The position numbers and the translations under genes are program-made. Below, one piece after another: positions 21,624 through 32,929 of a stretch of DNA of 64,000 nt (its first letter is position 1; each line of letters starts with the position of its first letter). The notes under the pieces are model-generated. The model searched no databases, was not told the DNA's origin, and saw only the letters and a program-made list of their open reading frames with translations. Origin of the DNA: Leptidea sinapis (Eukaryota > Arthropoda > Insecta > Lepidoptera > Pieridae); assembly GCF_905404315.1 (NCBI RefSeq), contig NC_066273.1, forward strand, positions 14,198,001 through 14,262,000. Direction: 5' to 3'.

Positions 21624-22932
21624 AAGGGTGTCCAGCGGAAAATTTTGTTTTTTAAACTTAAATAAAAAACATATTATTAAACTCAAAATATTTATTATAT
21701 TTTTAAAACAAAGCACGTTTCTGCGGATTTTATTTTTTAAAAATAATGTCCTCCAAGTGACGTCCATTTCGCGTAACACACTCTTGTAAGCGAACCCTCA
21801 TATTGGCGAATACGCGCGAACACAGTGCTTGGGGGATTGCATCAATTTCACGCCGGATATTTTCTTGTAGGGCAGATATGGTGCGGGGATTATTACAGTA
21901 AACTTTGGACTTGAGGTATCCCCACAAGAAAAAATCACAGGGCGTCAAGTCAGGCGATCGTGGTGGCCAGGCTATGTCTCCGTACTTGCTTATTAATTTT
22001 CCAGGGAAAATGTCCCTTAACTTCGACATGGACACCCTGGAAGTGTGCGGGGTTGCCCCATCTTGCTGGAAATGTGTCCTATTGTTGCGTCCTGGAAAAA
22101 CTTGCAATTGCGGCACTAAAAACTCATCAATCATGCGGCAGTATACAGAGGTATCCACAGTTTCCCCCTGATTAAAAAAATACGGTCCGATTATTCCTTG
22201 AGCTGAGATGGCGCACCATACTGTGGTTTTCGGGCAGTGCAAACTTTTCTGATGACGTTCTCTTGGGTTGTTGGGATTCCAGTAACGCATATTTTGCTTG
22301 TTTACGTAACCCCCGATGTGAAAATGTGCCTCATCGCTGAACAATATGTTTCCAAGTGTTCTGGGGGTTCGAAATCGTTGCAAAGCCGTTCTGGCGTACC
22401 TTTCTCTTGAAACATAATCGTTCTCATTCAATTTTTGGACAATTTGCATTTTATAGGGATGAAGCTTTAGTTTTTTTTTCAAAATCGTATGCACAGTTGA
22501 CTTCTTAATGCCTGTAGAGGCGGCAATCTTTCTTACTGATTTCCTTGGATTTCTAAGAATTTCTTGACGCACCTGTGCCACTCGTTCTGGTGTTGCTGCC
22601 GACGTAGACGGTCCTGGTGGCGGCCTATTGATCATTGTCCCTTCTTCTCGAAATCTTTGCACCCACGTTCTGATAAGCTGCGTACTCGGACCATCGCTTA
22701 ATCGCCGAATGTTGTAATGCAAACAAAAAGCACGACGCGCTCGAATAGGCGAATTGCCGTTCAACAAATATTGTTCCACCGCATACGCGCGGTGCGCGCC
22801 CGACCAATGACTCATGGCGACTGACAAATCCGCAGAAACGTCGCTTCTAACGTCACCCCCTCCGCAGCCCTAACCCCGCTAACAAATGAGTAACGTTTAT
22901 TTAAAGTTGAAAAATTCCCGCTGGACACCCTT
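21624..22932 (-). mobile_element. complete mariner-superfamily transposon (DD41D type)
   Basis: The outer ends AAGGGTGTCCAGCGG and, reversed, AAGGGTGTCCAGCGGGAATT form terminal inverted repeats. Each end is flanked by TA (21622-21623 and 22933-22934), the target duplication of Tc1/mariner elements. The single ORF occupies nearly all of the 1309-bp interior. TA dinucleotide runs outside both ends suggest insertion into a TA microsatellite. Confidence 0.9.
21730..22827 (-). CDS. mariner-like transposase, intact 365-aa ORF
   Basis: The N-terminal helix-turn-helix region (about residues 8-65, including YLLNGNSPIRARRAFCLHY) resembles the DUF4817-type DNA-binding domain. A second HTH follows (about 80-120, KSVRKIAASTGIKKSTVHTI). 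The DDE/D catalytic core has D165 (LFSDEAHFH), D256 (HFQQDGATPH) and D298 (SPDLTPCDFFLWGYLK). By my count 41 residues separate the last two aspartates, a DD41D spacing known from rosa-type relatives of mariner. The enzyme would cut and paste the surrounding element at TA sites. There are no internal stops or frameshifts and the length is full for the family, so it could be active. An alternative start is Met5 or so; the first Met is used by default. Confidence 0.93.
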   Translation of the reverse strand: MSVAMSHWSGAHRAYAVEQYLLNGNSPIRARRAFCLHYNIRRLSDGPSTQLIRTWVQRFREEGTMINRPPPGPSTSAATPERVAQVRQEILRNPRKSVRKIAASTGIKKSTVHTILKKKLKLHPYKMQIVQKLNENDYVSRERYARTALQRFRTPRTLGNILFSDEAHFHIGGYVNKQNMRYWNPNNPRERHQKSLHCPKTTVWCAISAQGIIGPYFFNQGETVDTSVYCRMIDEFLVPQLQVFPGRNNRTHFQQDGATPHTSRVSMSKLRDIFPGKLISKYGDIAWPPRSPDLTPCDFFLWGYLKSKVYCNNPRTISALQENIRREIDAIPQALCSRVFANMRVRLQECVTRNGRHLEDIIFKK

Positions 22933-22934
22933 TA

Positions 22935-23990
22935 TATATATATATTAAGTTAATAGGATGCGGTTGGTCCGTTATATAACGTATTAGAGTAAATCAAGAT
23001 AATTTAATGCTATGTTTTGATGTGTGTCACCACACTCAACCAGCGGAACGTATTGATAGATTAAGACTGCTAACTGAAGCTAGGAGCAGAGTAAGATGGC
23101 GTTTCGCATAATGTTTAGAAGTTATTCTCAATTACCCGGACGTACCCTGATGCTCTCTCTCCAATCGTTCCCTCATGACTGAGGAACGTCGGTCATCAAC
23201 ATTTGGAGTGAACTATTTGTTTCCATCGGCTTCTGTCCATCGGTCCCTGACGGAGCTAAACCTCGGGGACCTGGAGTCTTTTATTTGGTCGGTCCATCTG
23301 GTAAGAGATCGGGCTCGTTTGACATTTGTGTTCCCAACTACGATCAATTTCTCCAGGCTCTCATGACCCCCTTCGCATTATGTGGCAAATAATGAAAGAA
23401 ATTCGCAAAATATGAATCAATTCGTTGGTGGCATACCCTAATGCACCTTAACATTAAAGCCCTCCCTTAGTGAAATTTTACTTTGTTTAATGGATAAAGT
23501 GTGATGTGGTGACAATTTTAAAAACCGTACGAAACGATAAATTAAAAATATACCCATGGTGACATCTTACTACAAAATACCCTTGTGATTTTTTCTGAAA
23601 CCCTCCCACCCCCTATCGAATGAATGGACTACCCTTTAGTTTTGTGCATACCTAGTTAGATAGATAAAAGAATTTCATTTTTTATTTAATTAAAAATATT
23701 ATAAGATGTAATTTAATTGTGTAGAAGGTATGGCTGATGAGCGTTTTTTACAATTAGATGTACCTAGACGTAGACACATGGCCGGCATTTTACATTAGTT
23801 GAATTTTCACACTACTTTGACTTTTATATAGGTATATTCTTAATTTATATAAATGTTATATTATTATTGTATGTTTTAAATTAATCTACTTGGGTAACTT
23901 AAACTTTTGTGATCCACCACTCAATAGTACCTACCTATACATGTGTTAATGTAGGTATATAATGGTACAGACAAAAATGACTGTTCAACT
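22935..23990. other. non-coding interval with a possible repeat at 23020-23400
   Basis: A mixed-composition block (CATGACTGAGGAACGTCGG, ACGATCAATTTCTCCAGGCTC, CCCCTTCGCATTATGTGGC) stands out from its AT-rich surroundings and has the feel of a dispersed lepidopteran repeat. No second copy is present in this window to prove it, and no protein domain is seen. Confidence 0.3.
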
Positions 23991-24245
23991 CTCAAATTGT
24001 TTAGATTTACAAGAGCGACATCTCAAGTCAATTTCCTCATATGCAAATATTGGGGTTGAGCAGGTTATCAACTGTAAAGTAGATCCTGTAAATGAAGCCA
24101 CAAGCTGAGAGTTTAACAAAGCATACAAGATTTTATGACGATACGTCACTCGAATGGTTAACTCAGTTGGTTAGAATACCGGCACGGAACGCCGGAGGTC
24201 GTGGGTTCGAGCCCGGCATCGTTCATAAAATTTTATTTGGATATA
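23990..24245 (+). repeat. family T repeat: conserved core plus tRNA-like module
   Basis: The core ('GAGCGACATCTCAAGTCAAT', 'GGGTTGAGCAGGTTATCAAC', 'GTAGATCCTGTAAATGAAGC') is followed by the tRNA-like part GGTTAACTCAGTTGGTTAGA ... CCGGCACGGAACGCCGG ... GGTCGTGGGTTCGAGCCC and an A/T-rich end. The anticodon loop lacks U33 and the acceptor stem does not close, so it is not a tRNA gene. The same core/tRNA-like order recurs reversed at 48165-48440 and 62860-63195. Confidence 0.75.
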
Positions 24246-25224
24246 AATATAATTATTTATATTTGTATTGCATATATACCTACATACATGATTATGAAGG
24301 TGATTTTGTATCTAAACAATTAAACTTAGATCTCAAACAGTAACCAATTTTAGTAAGGAAGAGTTGGCACCTACTGTCGGTTGAACACTAACATTGTCAT
24401 AAACAATGCTGTAATTCCAATGATTCCAGAGTTTCAGTGGTGCAATATTTTAAAGTGTTTTCCTTACGAGAAGCGCCAATTGATCGCCACAAAGTAGACA
24501 ACAGTGTGTTTTTAATTTTCGAAATCAAAATATTATACTTTTATATACAAAACACCGTGAAAAACACACGTCCGAAGAAACTCAAAGGTTTTGTTTAAAG
24601 TAAGTTCACCAACTCGTGAAGGCCTGAACCCAGGTTGGTTTTCACGAAAACCGGCGTACAGCACTCATCCAATGGTGTTAATTAATGGACAAGATCAGGT
24701 ACTCAGGTATTTCGTGGTACGCTACTCCATATATCGTTATATGGTGCGTTACGACTTAGATCTCACTGTTGTGGATTGGAAGTTGGCCTGTTCTTTCATA
24801 TAGGTACCAATATCAACAAATAAATGGACATATTACTCTCGCTAGTACAGAAAAGTTTAGCAATTCTAAAATCAGTCGCTTGGTTAACGAATTAGAAATT
24901 AATTTCCGTTGCATTGATAGTACTTATCAGGTATTCACGTGTTCTCTGTTATCCAAGGTGATAAGCATTTAACATTTTAATTGGAACGATTTTATTTCTT
25001 TATCTCTGTTATATTTTTTTATTTTTGTACATTCCAGTCATTCAGTATTTAAAATATTCTTTTTATGTATTTACTTAACAAGTTGCTTGTTTCCAAATAT
25101 TAAAATTAAAAATTCTGATATTTATTTATTTTGTATTTTACTCATATATTATGACAGCTTTCGCTAATAATAGCCTTAGACGTGAACTCCTAAGGTCTGA
25201 AGATAAGTCCTTATAATATTATAT

Positions 25225-25480
25225 ATTACTAGCTGACCGAGCAAACGTTGTATTACCGATATTAAAATCGCGATACAAAAGTAACTGTTGATCGTAGATG
25301 GGTGAAAATTTTAAGTTGTATGTATTTTTTAATGCTGACTCATTATCAAACAAATTAAAAAAAAAAGTCAAAAAATTTAAATAAGACCTACCCAATATGC
25401 ATTCAAAATTTAATGAGAATCGGTCAAGCCGTTTCGAAGGAGTTTAATTACAAACACCGCGACATGAGAATTTTATAGAG
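25225..25480 (+). repeat. 'AGCTGACC' dispersed repeat
   Basis: It runs from CTAGCTGACCGAGCAAACGT to TGAGAATCGGTCAAGCCGTT and GGAGTTTAATTACAAACACC, a recurrent insect LINE/SINE 3' module. A shorter relative begins at 21365 (CTAGCTGACCCGACAAACCT). Confidence 0.55.
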
Positions 25481-25499
25481 GCATTTAGTAAGTATTGCA

Positions 25500-26165
25500 T
25501 AATATGTAGATGAACTTGAATTGTTTTGTTATTCGGTAGATTTCTCGTGGCAGGTATCGTCATGCTCGCTTAAATGCCTCTGCTTGTGGCGGCGACGTGG
25601 GGCGGGTCGTTCCCTTCCCTAAAATACGGTCGAGGGAGGCGATGGCTGGTCCATGCGTCATTCTCGTGAACGGGTGCTACTCGTGGGGGCTGGATGATCT
25701 TGTTATCGGGAGGTCTGCTTGATGTGTTTTTTTATTATTATTATTTCCTTTAAAGTTAAAGTTATTATATATTTTATTTTATGAAATGCTCACATAATGC
25801 CTCTATTTATTTACGGTATGTGTGGATTGATGCATATACTATACTCAATAACTCTTGTGTTTATAAGTATTAATTTACTTTTTTTTTCTTTTTTTGACTT
25901 ACTCATGTAAGCCTTTCATTTTTTGACATTTGAGTATTTTTGTTGCGTCACTTTGCACATATTGTAATTGAAATGATTTGTAAAACAACTAAAATGTAAA
26001 TCTTGACTTAAAAGAGTGGCAATGAGTTTCTTGCTACTTCTTCTCATTAGCTCAACCCTTTACGAAGTAGCGGTAAATTCAATAAGAAACAATATTTATA
26101 TATTTTTTTTGACATTCATAAGTGTCATTTTTGTGACCTACATGAATAAAGTTTTTTTGAATTTG
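25500..26165 (+). repeat. LINE 3'-end copy (family J), copy 1
   Basis: Contains TGGATGATCTTGTTATCGGG and the conserved tail AAAGAGTGGCAATGAGTTTC, CTTCTTCTCATTAGCTCA, GAAGTAGCGGTA, ACATTCATAAGTGTCATTTT, CATGAATAAAGTTTTTTTGA. The AATAAA and the following T/A tail mark a retrotransposon 3' end. It is very common in Lepidoptera. Confidence 0.65.
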
Positions 26166-26204
26166 AATATATATTAGATCTATCTAATATATGACTTCTG
26201 GTCG

Positions 26205-26705
26205 TGTTGATATTCATTATTTGGGGGAAGCCTACGCCAAGGAGGCGAGTTCCACAAATGATTTGTGGCGCAGGATGATCCTGTTACCGGAAACTGCTTC
26301 ATGTTTTAAAAATTAAACTTCTAATATTTTTTACAATCGCTAATAAAATGTTCACAAAATACCTTTATTTATTTATTTACGTTAGGTATATGTGGATTGA
26401 TCTACTGTACTCAAGAACTACTTTGTTATTTATACGACGTATTAATTTACTCGTGTAAGGCGTTAGGCCTACTTTTAATTATTTGAAGTTTGTGTATCAC
26501 TTTGCATATAATATTATAGTTGGAAATTATTTGTAAGACGATGAAGCTGAAAATGTTGATTTAAAAGAGTGACAATAAGTTTCTTGACTCTTCTTCTCAT
26601 TAAAGCTTAATATTTTGCGAAGTGGCGGTAGATGTAAAAAGAAAAGAAAACTTAACATTCATAAGTGTCATTTCCTTAAATGAAGTGATTTTAATTTGAT
26701 TGGTT
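26205..26705 (+). repeat. LINE 3'-end copy (family J), copy 2
   Basis: Repeats the landmarks of copy 1 in the same orientation (CGCAGGATGATCCTGTTACCGG, AAAGAGTGACAATAAGTTTC, CTTCTTCTCATTAAAGC, GCGAAGTGGCGGTAGAT, ACATTCATAAGTGTCATTTC), giving a head-to-tail pair. Reversed tail pieces also occur at 53862-53945 and 54035-54112. Confidence 0.65.
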
Positions 26706-26874
26706 AGTTATTAAAAATTAAGTACTTAATATTTATTTTGTATATAAAATTAATCATAGGCTGTTATAAAATAAATAAATACGAGAGTACAGCTTTCACC
26801 GTGATCGATTTTCTGGTAGGTATACGAAATAAGTAAATGGGTGGCGGCTATCGTAATCAAGCAGTAGGTAGGGT

Positions 26875-27245
26875 CACTATCCACTAGGCGCACCCCAGTA
26901 TCAGAACCACTTGACCGCATACAATGCAGAGCTACATGAACTGTCAGACTTCGCTCCGAAGAGCTGTTTAGAGAGACACGACACAATTTAGGATATCCCC
27001 ACCATCTGGATGTCTAGCGTTCCCTTACAGCGCGGTATTCCCGGAACTTTCTTCCATGTTCAACCAAGCAGTAGCATAAGCTTCCTTGTTCGGTGTATCC
27101 AGGACGATACGACATGGGTACCTTCAAAAAAGCACGTACGCCCTCCTAAAAGGCCGGCAGTATTCCTTTCATTCCATTGGTGCTACAAGAGAATCGCGGC
27201 GGTAATCACTTAACATCAGGTGAACCGTACGCTCGTTTGTCCTCC
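26875..27245 (+). repeat. LINE 3'-end relic (same family as 1795-2790)
   Basis: CCCCAGTATCAGAACCACTTG, CATCTGGATG, AAGCTTCCTTGTTCGGTGT, CGATACGACATGGGTACCTTC and ATCACTTAACATCAGGTGAACC follow the order of the 1.8-2.8 kb fragment in the opposite orientation. Frames are broken. It ends at an A-rich tail near 27260. Confidence 0.7.
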
Positions 27246-27704
27246 TCTTCCAAAAAAGGACTACTAGACTTGGGTAGTAGGCATAACAGGTTTTATTTCC
27301 TGGGTTTATCACAGTTTCTATATAGTATGTGCCTACGGAACTTACATTTTCAATAAAATATTTCGAGGTTTATGGCAGGCACAATACGTCCATTAATCAA
27401 TATGAAGTTTGAATTCAGCCCGGGAATCAGAACGTAATGTGGCTTATACCGACTCAAACCGAAAATTAATAGCATTTAGGTTCCTAAGTATAACGCGAAA
27501 TTCCATTAATAAAATTTTATTATTCTTTCTGGACTCAGTAAAATATTTTGTGACTTTCTTCTGAGGTTCAAACTAAACTGAATTTAACGAAAATATATTG
27601 GCATAGAAAGATAATTGAATATTAACTCTTTTACTATCCGTGACTCTGAAAGTTCTACACAATTCTTATCGACACAACTGTAGGTAATCTTTGAGACACA
27701 GAAA

Positions 27705-27900
27705 TGTTTTTAACCGACTTCAAAAAGGAGGAGGTTATCAATTCGATCGGTATTTTTTTGTATACATATACAAAAACTTTTACTCTGAGATTTATGATCC
27801 GATTTACGTAATTTTTCTTAGTTCGATGCAGAATAGATGCCATTTGGTCCCATAAACATTTTACATAGTTTGGCCCAGTAATCTTCATTTTAAATGAACA
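27705..27900 (+). repeat. 'ACCGACTTCAAAAAGGAGGAGG' dispersed repeat
   Basis: The word at 27713-27734 and the following ATCAATTCGATCGGTATTTT are a well-known lepidopteran repeat signature. It is non-coding. Confidence 0.55.
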
Positions 27901-28399
27901 TTTATATGAAAATTTTTGTTTACCTGGATGATATAATTGTTTTTTTGTGTACGGCTTTTTTAGTAGTTTTCATTCGGCCACACAACAGCCACTGCTCATA
28001 GAATCTTTGTGAAACTGGATTTTGCGACATTACATCACTTCTTAGACTCCTTAGGCGCCTCCTATCTCGTTAACGCGACGCGGTTGCTATCGGCAGTTTG
28101 ATTTAGGAGTGAATAGTAACGAAACAATTTCGTGCTCGGTTTGTAGGTTTTTTCAATTTTCGAAATTTAATTTTGCTGCTTACTGTGAATAGACTCCAGC
28201 ATGTCATTTATATACACCGTAAGTGTAATTATCCTAGTAAAATTTACGGTAGGCAGCTTTTACTTATGTGTCATAGTTTTTTATAAAAATGTACTAAAGG
28301 ACAGCTTGGCATGGGGTGGGAGACATTACCCTGCCGTCGGGAGGAGAATTTACCCATCTCTCCCGCAATAATATTTATTTTCATATAATTCTTGGACTT

Positions 28400-29320
28400 T
28401 CAACAACTTCGCACGGAATGAATGGAACGGAGAGGATTTGAGACAAGAAACTTTGAACTTAGTTTAAGAACCCCAGAAGCAAGCAACTTATCTAGATCAA
28501 CCAGGTTTAATAGAAAAAGTGTTTCTGATTTCTTCGAAAACTCAAAGAAGTTCAAGTTGTCAAATACGCAAATTTAAATGGAGTAACTGCAGCCAACCCC
28601 CTGCAGAATTAATTTAAAGCCTGTAGATATTGCCATTTACTCACCTCGCATGGCTAGATATAATTCAGCCATTGGTAATTGGATGGTTAAAAATCCAGTA
28701 CGAACTATTAAGATCTACAATATAGCCATTTGTAAGAACAATTATCTCGCAGGCTTTTAGGCGACATTTTTACAGATAAAGGTTTTTATACTCCATCACC
28801 ATCAATTTTGACTAAGGAGGATTCGGAGCAAGCAATTGTAATATTCAGACAATCAGCAGAGGGAGCTTCTACAATCTCAAGATCTGGATATCCAGAATAG
28901 TCAAATGACAAAGGTAGATTCGGAGTCACGACAAATGTTTGTAGTCTTACTACAAATGATTCGTCCATTTCCAAAAGCTGCTAAATGCCAAAAACTAGAT
29001 AAATCTTCGTCCTGGTAGACGTCTCGGAAAAACTAGAACTAAAATTAATATACTTAACTAAAAAAAACAGAAAGGTAAACAAAGAAAAAGATAATTTTTG
29101 CAGTCAAGTGACAGACCCAAGAATGATTATAGCTCTGATACTGAATTCGATGAAGAGCCAGATGTAATTGAATTTGATTCACGTGTTCGGAGAAGAGAAA
29201 GTAATGGGCATGAGAATTTGTGCTTTTTGTGGCAAATATGTCTATGAAATTTGCGATGGAGTCTCCAAAGATGATAAGGAACAGTTTATTTGTCCTAATT
29301 GCTCCAATTAAGAAAAGGAG
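28400..29320 (+). pseudogene. Tigger/pogo (Jerky-like) transposase relic
   Basis: Plus-strand peptides in shifting frames match the family. They are FELSLRTPEASNLSRSTRF (N-terminal DNA-binding to DDE linker), NWMVKNPVRTIKIYNIA (the DDE-core stretch preceding the last catalytic region), SPSILTKEDSEQAI, and a C-terminal Cys cluster (CAFCGKYVYEICDGV ... FICPNC) like the PHD-type zinc finger at the end of many Tigger-like insect transposases. Multiple stops, frameshifts and a large deletion of the catalytic core make it non-functional. Terminal inverted repeats were not identified with confidence. Confidence 0.65.
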
Positions 29321-29632
29321 GTGATGTAGATTCAATTTTTGTTTTATTATTTTTACCTAACCCGGGTAAAGGCTCCCTACTTGGGGGGTAAAGTCAGGAG
29401 GTAAAGTAAAGTAGTAAAGTCCCACCCAGGCGGGAGATATTAGCCGAATGTCACTTTGGTATAAATCGTTAATTACTCTTAAACTATGATGATGTGTCAA
29501 ACTTTATTAAGATAAAATGTAGCTAAATAATGCAGCTTAAGATAAAACTAATGGAAAATAGCGATTTGTAAGTAAAGAAAGAATAATGAGTATTTTAGTC
29601 GAAGGCGGGTATACTCTCCCGGATTCCCCCTC

Positions 29633-30051
29633 CGTTTAAAAAAACCGACATCAAAAACAAAAGTATCAAATAACTAAAAATTTAATACACCTTTACCTTT
29701 AATATTAATAAAATACTATGATTTGTATGTGCTACATATTGATAGCTTTGAAGTCGGTGCCAAGCCAAGTAAGTACCTACACTCGCCACGCGTGACTTTG
29801 AGCGGGATAGTTTCGTCTGGAAAAAAACAAACCAAGCGGACAGACACGCGTGGCCAGACAACTTTAATAATTACAGTAAGTAAGATGTTTACAATATTAA
29901 GATTTATTTTGTTTAGGGCTTGGCACCGACTTAAAACCTATTAATAGGTAGCACATATAAATAATAGCATTTTATTAATATTAAAGGTGTATTAAATAAA
30001 ATTTCTAGTTATTTGATAATTTTCAGTTTTAGAAGTCGGTTTTTTTAAACG
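29633..30051. repeat. foldback element with about 130-bp inverted arms
   Basis: The left arm 29634-29766 (from GTTTAAAAAAACCGACATC to GAAGTCGGTGCCAAGCC) and right arm 29914-30050 are reverse complements with mostly small differences. Both arms carry AATACACCTTTA, AATATTAATAAAAT and GTGCTAC. The 147-bp spacer has its own inverted pair GCCACGCGTG / CACGCGTGGC. There is no coding capacity. It is most simply a MITE/foldback DNA transposon. Confidence 0.8.
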
Positions 30052-31204
30052 TTTTTTTTTTATAATATCATTATAGTGTACATACATGCGTATAAATAAA
30101 ACGCAAGAGATATTCAAAACTTTTTACAATCATAGACAAAAACATTCATATACAAACAACAAAAGTGTTTAAATATTAATTATGTTAAAGTAATTTATAT
30201 TTACTGTATTGTCACGTGAATCGTCACGAGATCTATCGGGTAGTCACACAATATTTTATAACCTCAAATTAATACTATGAGAGATGAGAAAATGCATGAT
30301 CTATCTTATAAATGGGATAGTAGCAGTCTTATGTATAAAAAAAATCCAATTCCAAAACAAAAAATGTTTGCTAGTTATTAAAACAGCAGAAAAGACCTCC
30401 CTTCTTTTGTATAAATATAATGATGGTAATAGAATGGACGAATAAGTTTTATCTATTGATATAATATATTAATGTACCCTTAACTTAAATTAATTATTAT
30501 TACAAATAAGGAACATTGCGGATAGCATATTTTACAATTTCACTTATTAAGTCAAATTATTGATTGAGGTTCGCTTGTAAATGTACTTTAAGATATACTA
30601 TAGATAACTAAGAGCAAATATTTAAATAAATAGGTGGCGCTATTATCCCGACATTAAATGAACACACGGTTGCAGCAGGTATCTAACCTTAATCGTAAAA
30701 AAATGTAAAGTAAATACTTGAAATTTTCAAACAATCAAATTATATATTTAGGAAACAAAAATTAATCACCCCTTCGTGTTGACATAAGGCGGCATATTTT
30801 TATGGGGAGGAAAGAAAGGGAAACGACTACAATTCGTTTCTGGCACTTGCCGGCCGTTGCCGCGGCACGCTACCCTCGGCTCGTGCGTTGTTTTAACAGT
30901 GATCAGCACATGATTAACTAAAGTGTCAGTGCAGTGTGCTAGCACGCGGCTACTTGATATCTGACAGGTTGTTCCGAAATGATATTATGGAAAATTGATT
31001 TATGTAGGAGAAATACGTATTTTATTTTGAATATTTTTTTTATGATTACGGTTAAGTAGTACTACCCGTGTGTTTATTTAATGTCGTCATTGTAACGCCA
31101 CGCCGTATAATAAAAGCTATAATTGCGAAATAATAAGTTTGTGCTGTTACTCAATTGTTCAAATTAACTAATATTTTGTGTGACTACCCTCACAAAGTAC
31201 AGTG

Positions 31205-31326
31205 TTATTCAATGAGTTTCTTAGCCTTGAAGTACCTGCGGAGGTAGAGCACCTGCCACGTGGCAAGCCCCAACAAGCATACCATAGAGAATATGCTGAA
31301 GAACAACACTCTGTTATTTGTTGACT
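31205..31326 (-). CDS. bai: TMED10/baiser p24 cargo receptor, exon 5 (C-terminal)
   Basis: A 122-nt exon from acceptor ATTTCAG (ending 31327) to TAA at 31205-31207. It encodes the end of the coiled region (ESTNSRV), the single membrane span (VLFFSIFSMVCLLGLATWQV) and a short cytosolic tail LYLRRYFKAKKLIE. The tail carries the paired aromatic/dilysine sorting signals (YF, KKxxx-end) that p24 proteins use to bind COPII and COPI coats. It is joined in frame (phase 1) to exon 4. A possible AATAAA polyadenylation signal lies at 31073-31078. The CDS totals 618 nt (205 aa), the usual length for this family. Confidence 0.93.
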
Positions 31327-31424
31327 CTGAAATATTTAAATTAAAAATTGTAGTACATCATTAATCTAAATCAAAAACAAGTATTGCTTTTACTTCAGTT
31401 ATGATTTTTTTTTTATCAGAATAA

Positions 31425-31620
31425 GAGACGCCCTGCCCAATACAATGCAATGCCGCTGATGATTCTTGAAAAACCCAAAAAAAAGATATAAAATGTTAGG
31501 TCTCATTTGCCCAATAATTTCATTAGCTATGGCGCCCCCTCAGACCGAAATACAATAATGCTTACACATAATTTAGATGACATTTTTTGCAAAGGAGCCT
31601 CCCACGACACCTCCTTGGCG
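31425..31620 (+). repeat. family A, copy 2 (in TMED10 intron 4)
   Basis: GACGCCCTGCCCAATACAATGCAATGCCGCTGATGATTCTTG, GTCTCATTTGCCCAATAATTTC, CAGACCGAAATACAATAATG and AAGGAGCCTCCCACGACACC follow the family order, with some internal deletion. Confidence 0.65.
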
Positions 31621-32315
31621 AGATGTCGGAGTGAAACTTTTTCACATGATAGAACATATTATATTTATAAAAAGCAGAACACTGAACTGTTTAAAATTCA
31701 ATGAAAACGTCATATCTTATTTAAAGCGGGGGACAAGTATTTTACATGATGAAATTAAAAACCAGGCATCCAAGGACATCCGCCATACTAGAGATCCTAC
31801 TAAATGGTAGTGTGCAAAAAAATATTCTTGACAAACGTTCGACTGTGGAATGAAAAAAAAATATGAAAAATTTTCAATTTCTGACGTGTTCATCATGTTT
31901 TATTGAAGATTTTGACAGACCGAAATGCTAATAATTATAATTCATGCATTAAATCTATCAAAATACTTCAAATATCACCAACCAAAAGGTTGATATTTGC
32001 AGTTTATTGTATTTTTTTTTTTCAATTTTGCTTGCTCGTAGAGTATAAAGCATTACATAATACATATTACTCTATTGTATAGAGGTGTATTGGGACCATC
32101 AATTTCTTGAACCTACAAATTATAACAACCCTTCATAGTGACCACTAACATGCAACTCTTATTGAATTATGTATGGGTAGGCAGTTTATTTTGATGGTAA
32201 TGTGTTTAGAAAATTGTAATTGATAGACAAACACGAAATTTAAATGGATACTATCACAACAGAACACAAAGTAGAAACCAGAGTATTATAATTGTGAAAA
32301 AAATGCATTAATTAC

Positions 32316-32442
32316 CATTAGTGTCTCTCATTTCTTCTTCTCTTTTTCTCATCAGTGTAAAGTCTTGAACAATAGCCTCCGACAGATCTTCCAATCTTTT
32401 TAACTCTAATTCCATTGGTTTCAATTTGGCAGCTTCACCAAT
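32316..32442 (-). CDS. bai: TMED10/baiser, exon 4
   Basis: 127 nt between acceptor CATACAG and donor AATG|GTAATT. It encodes IGEAAKLKPMELELKRLEDL ... MRKREEEMRDTN, the heptad-rich coiled-coil segment between the GOLD domain and membrane span. Through it p24 family members form hetero-oligomers. It enters at phase 0 and leaves at phase 1. The open frame continues upstream into intron 3 as far as 32760, but that extension has no family similarity. Confidence 0.93.
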
Positions 32443-32929
32443 CTGTATGAACACAGTAATCATATTGTAACATCCATACTTAAACAAAATGGACGTGTGA
32501 GTTTGTTTTGTCAAATTAGCACTAGTTACAAAATGCATTCTATGACCAAATGAAGAAAAAAACCAAACACAAAACCAACCAAAAAGTATTGGCTCGCAAT
32601 AAAACTTTGTGTCTCCCAAGCTGCTGGAAGCCATAGAAATAGACCGTCGACCTAACTTTAATAGAGACAAGGGTTGGGCCTTCTTGGAAACCCGTGTTAC
32701 AAAACTCATCTCGCAATAAGACCCATAGTGCCAATGTTCACGTAGACATTGTGAGTACATTGTGTGCAGCCGTGGACACCAATAGTGACATAATGTCAGT
32801 GATACATGATGTCAATGATCAGTGACCGGCGCACCACGCGCCCTGTCCAGCCGCGCACTACGAGCCCAAGTCCGCAGTAAGAGACGGGACGTTATCGCGA
32901 AACCACCACACTCACCCTGATGAAGGATC

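Noticed and set aside
24143..24216. Sequence resembling a tRNA gene
   Set aside because: The B box is good and a CCGGC/GCCGG anticodon-like stem exists, but the loop lacks U33, the acceptor stem does not close and the same module recurs attached to a repeat core elsewhere, so it is part of a repeat.
32443..32760. Upstream extension of the TMED10 exon 4 open frame (to a Met at 32760)
   Set aside because: A consensus acceptor (CATACAG) lies at the start of the family-conserved sequence, and the extension has no p24 similarity; exon 3 joins perfectly at 32442.
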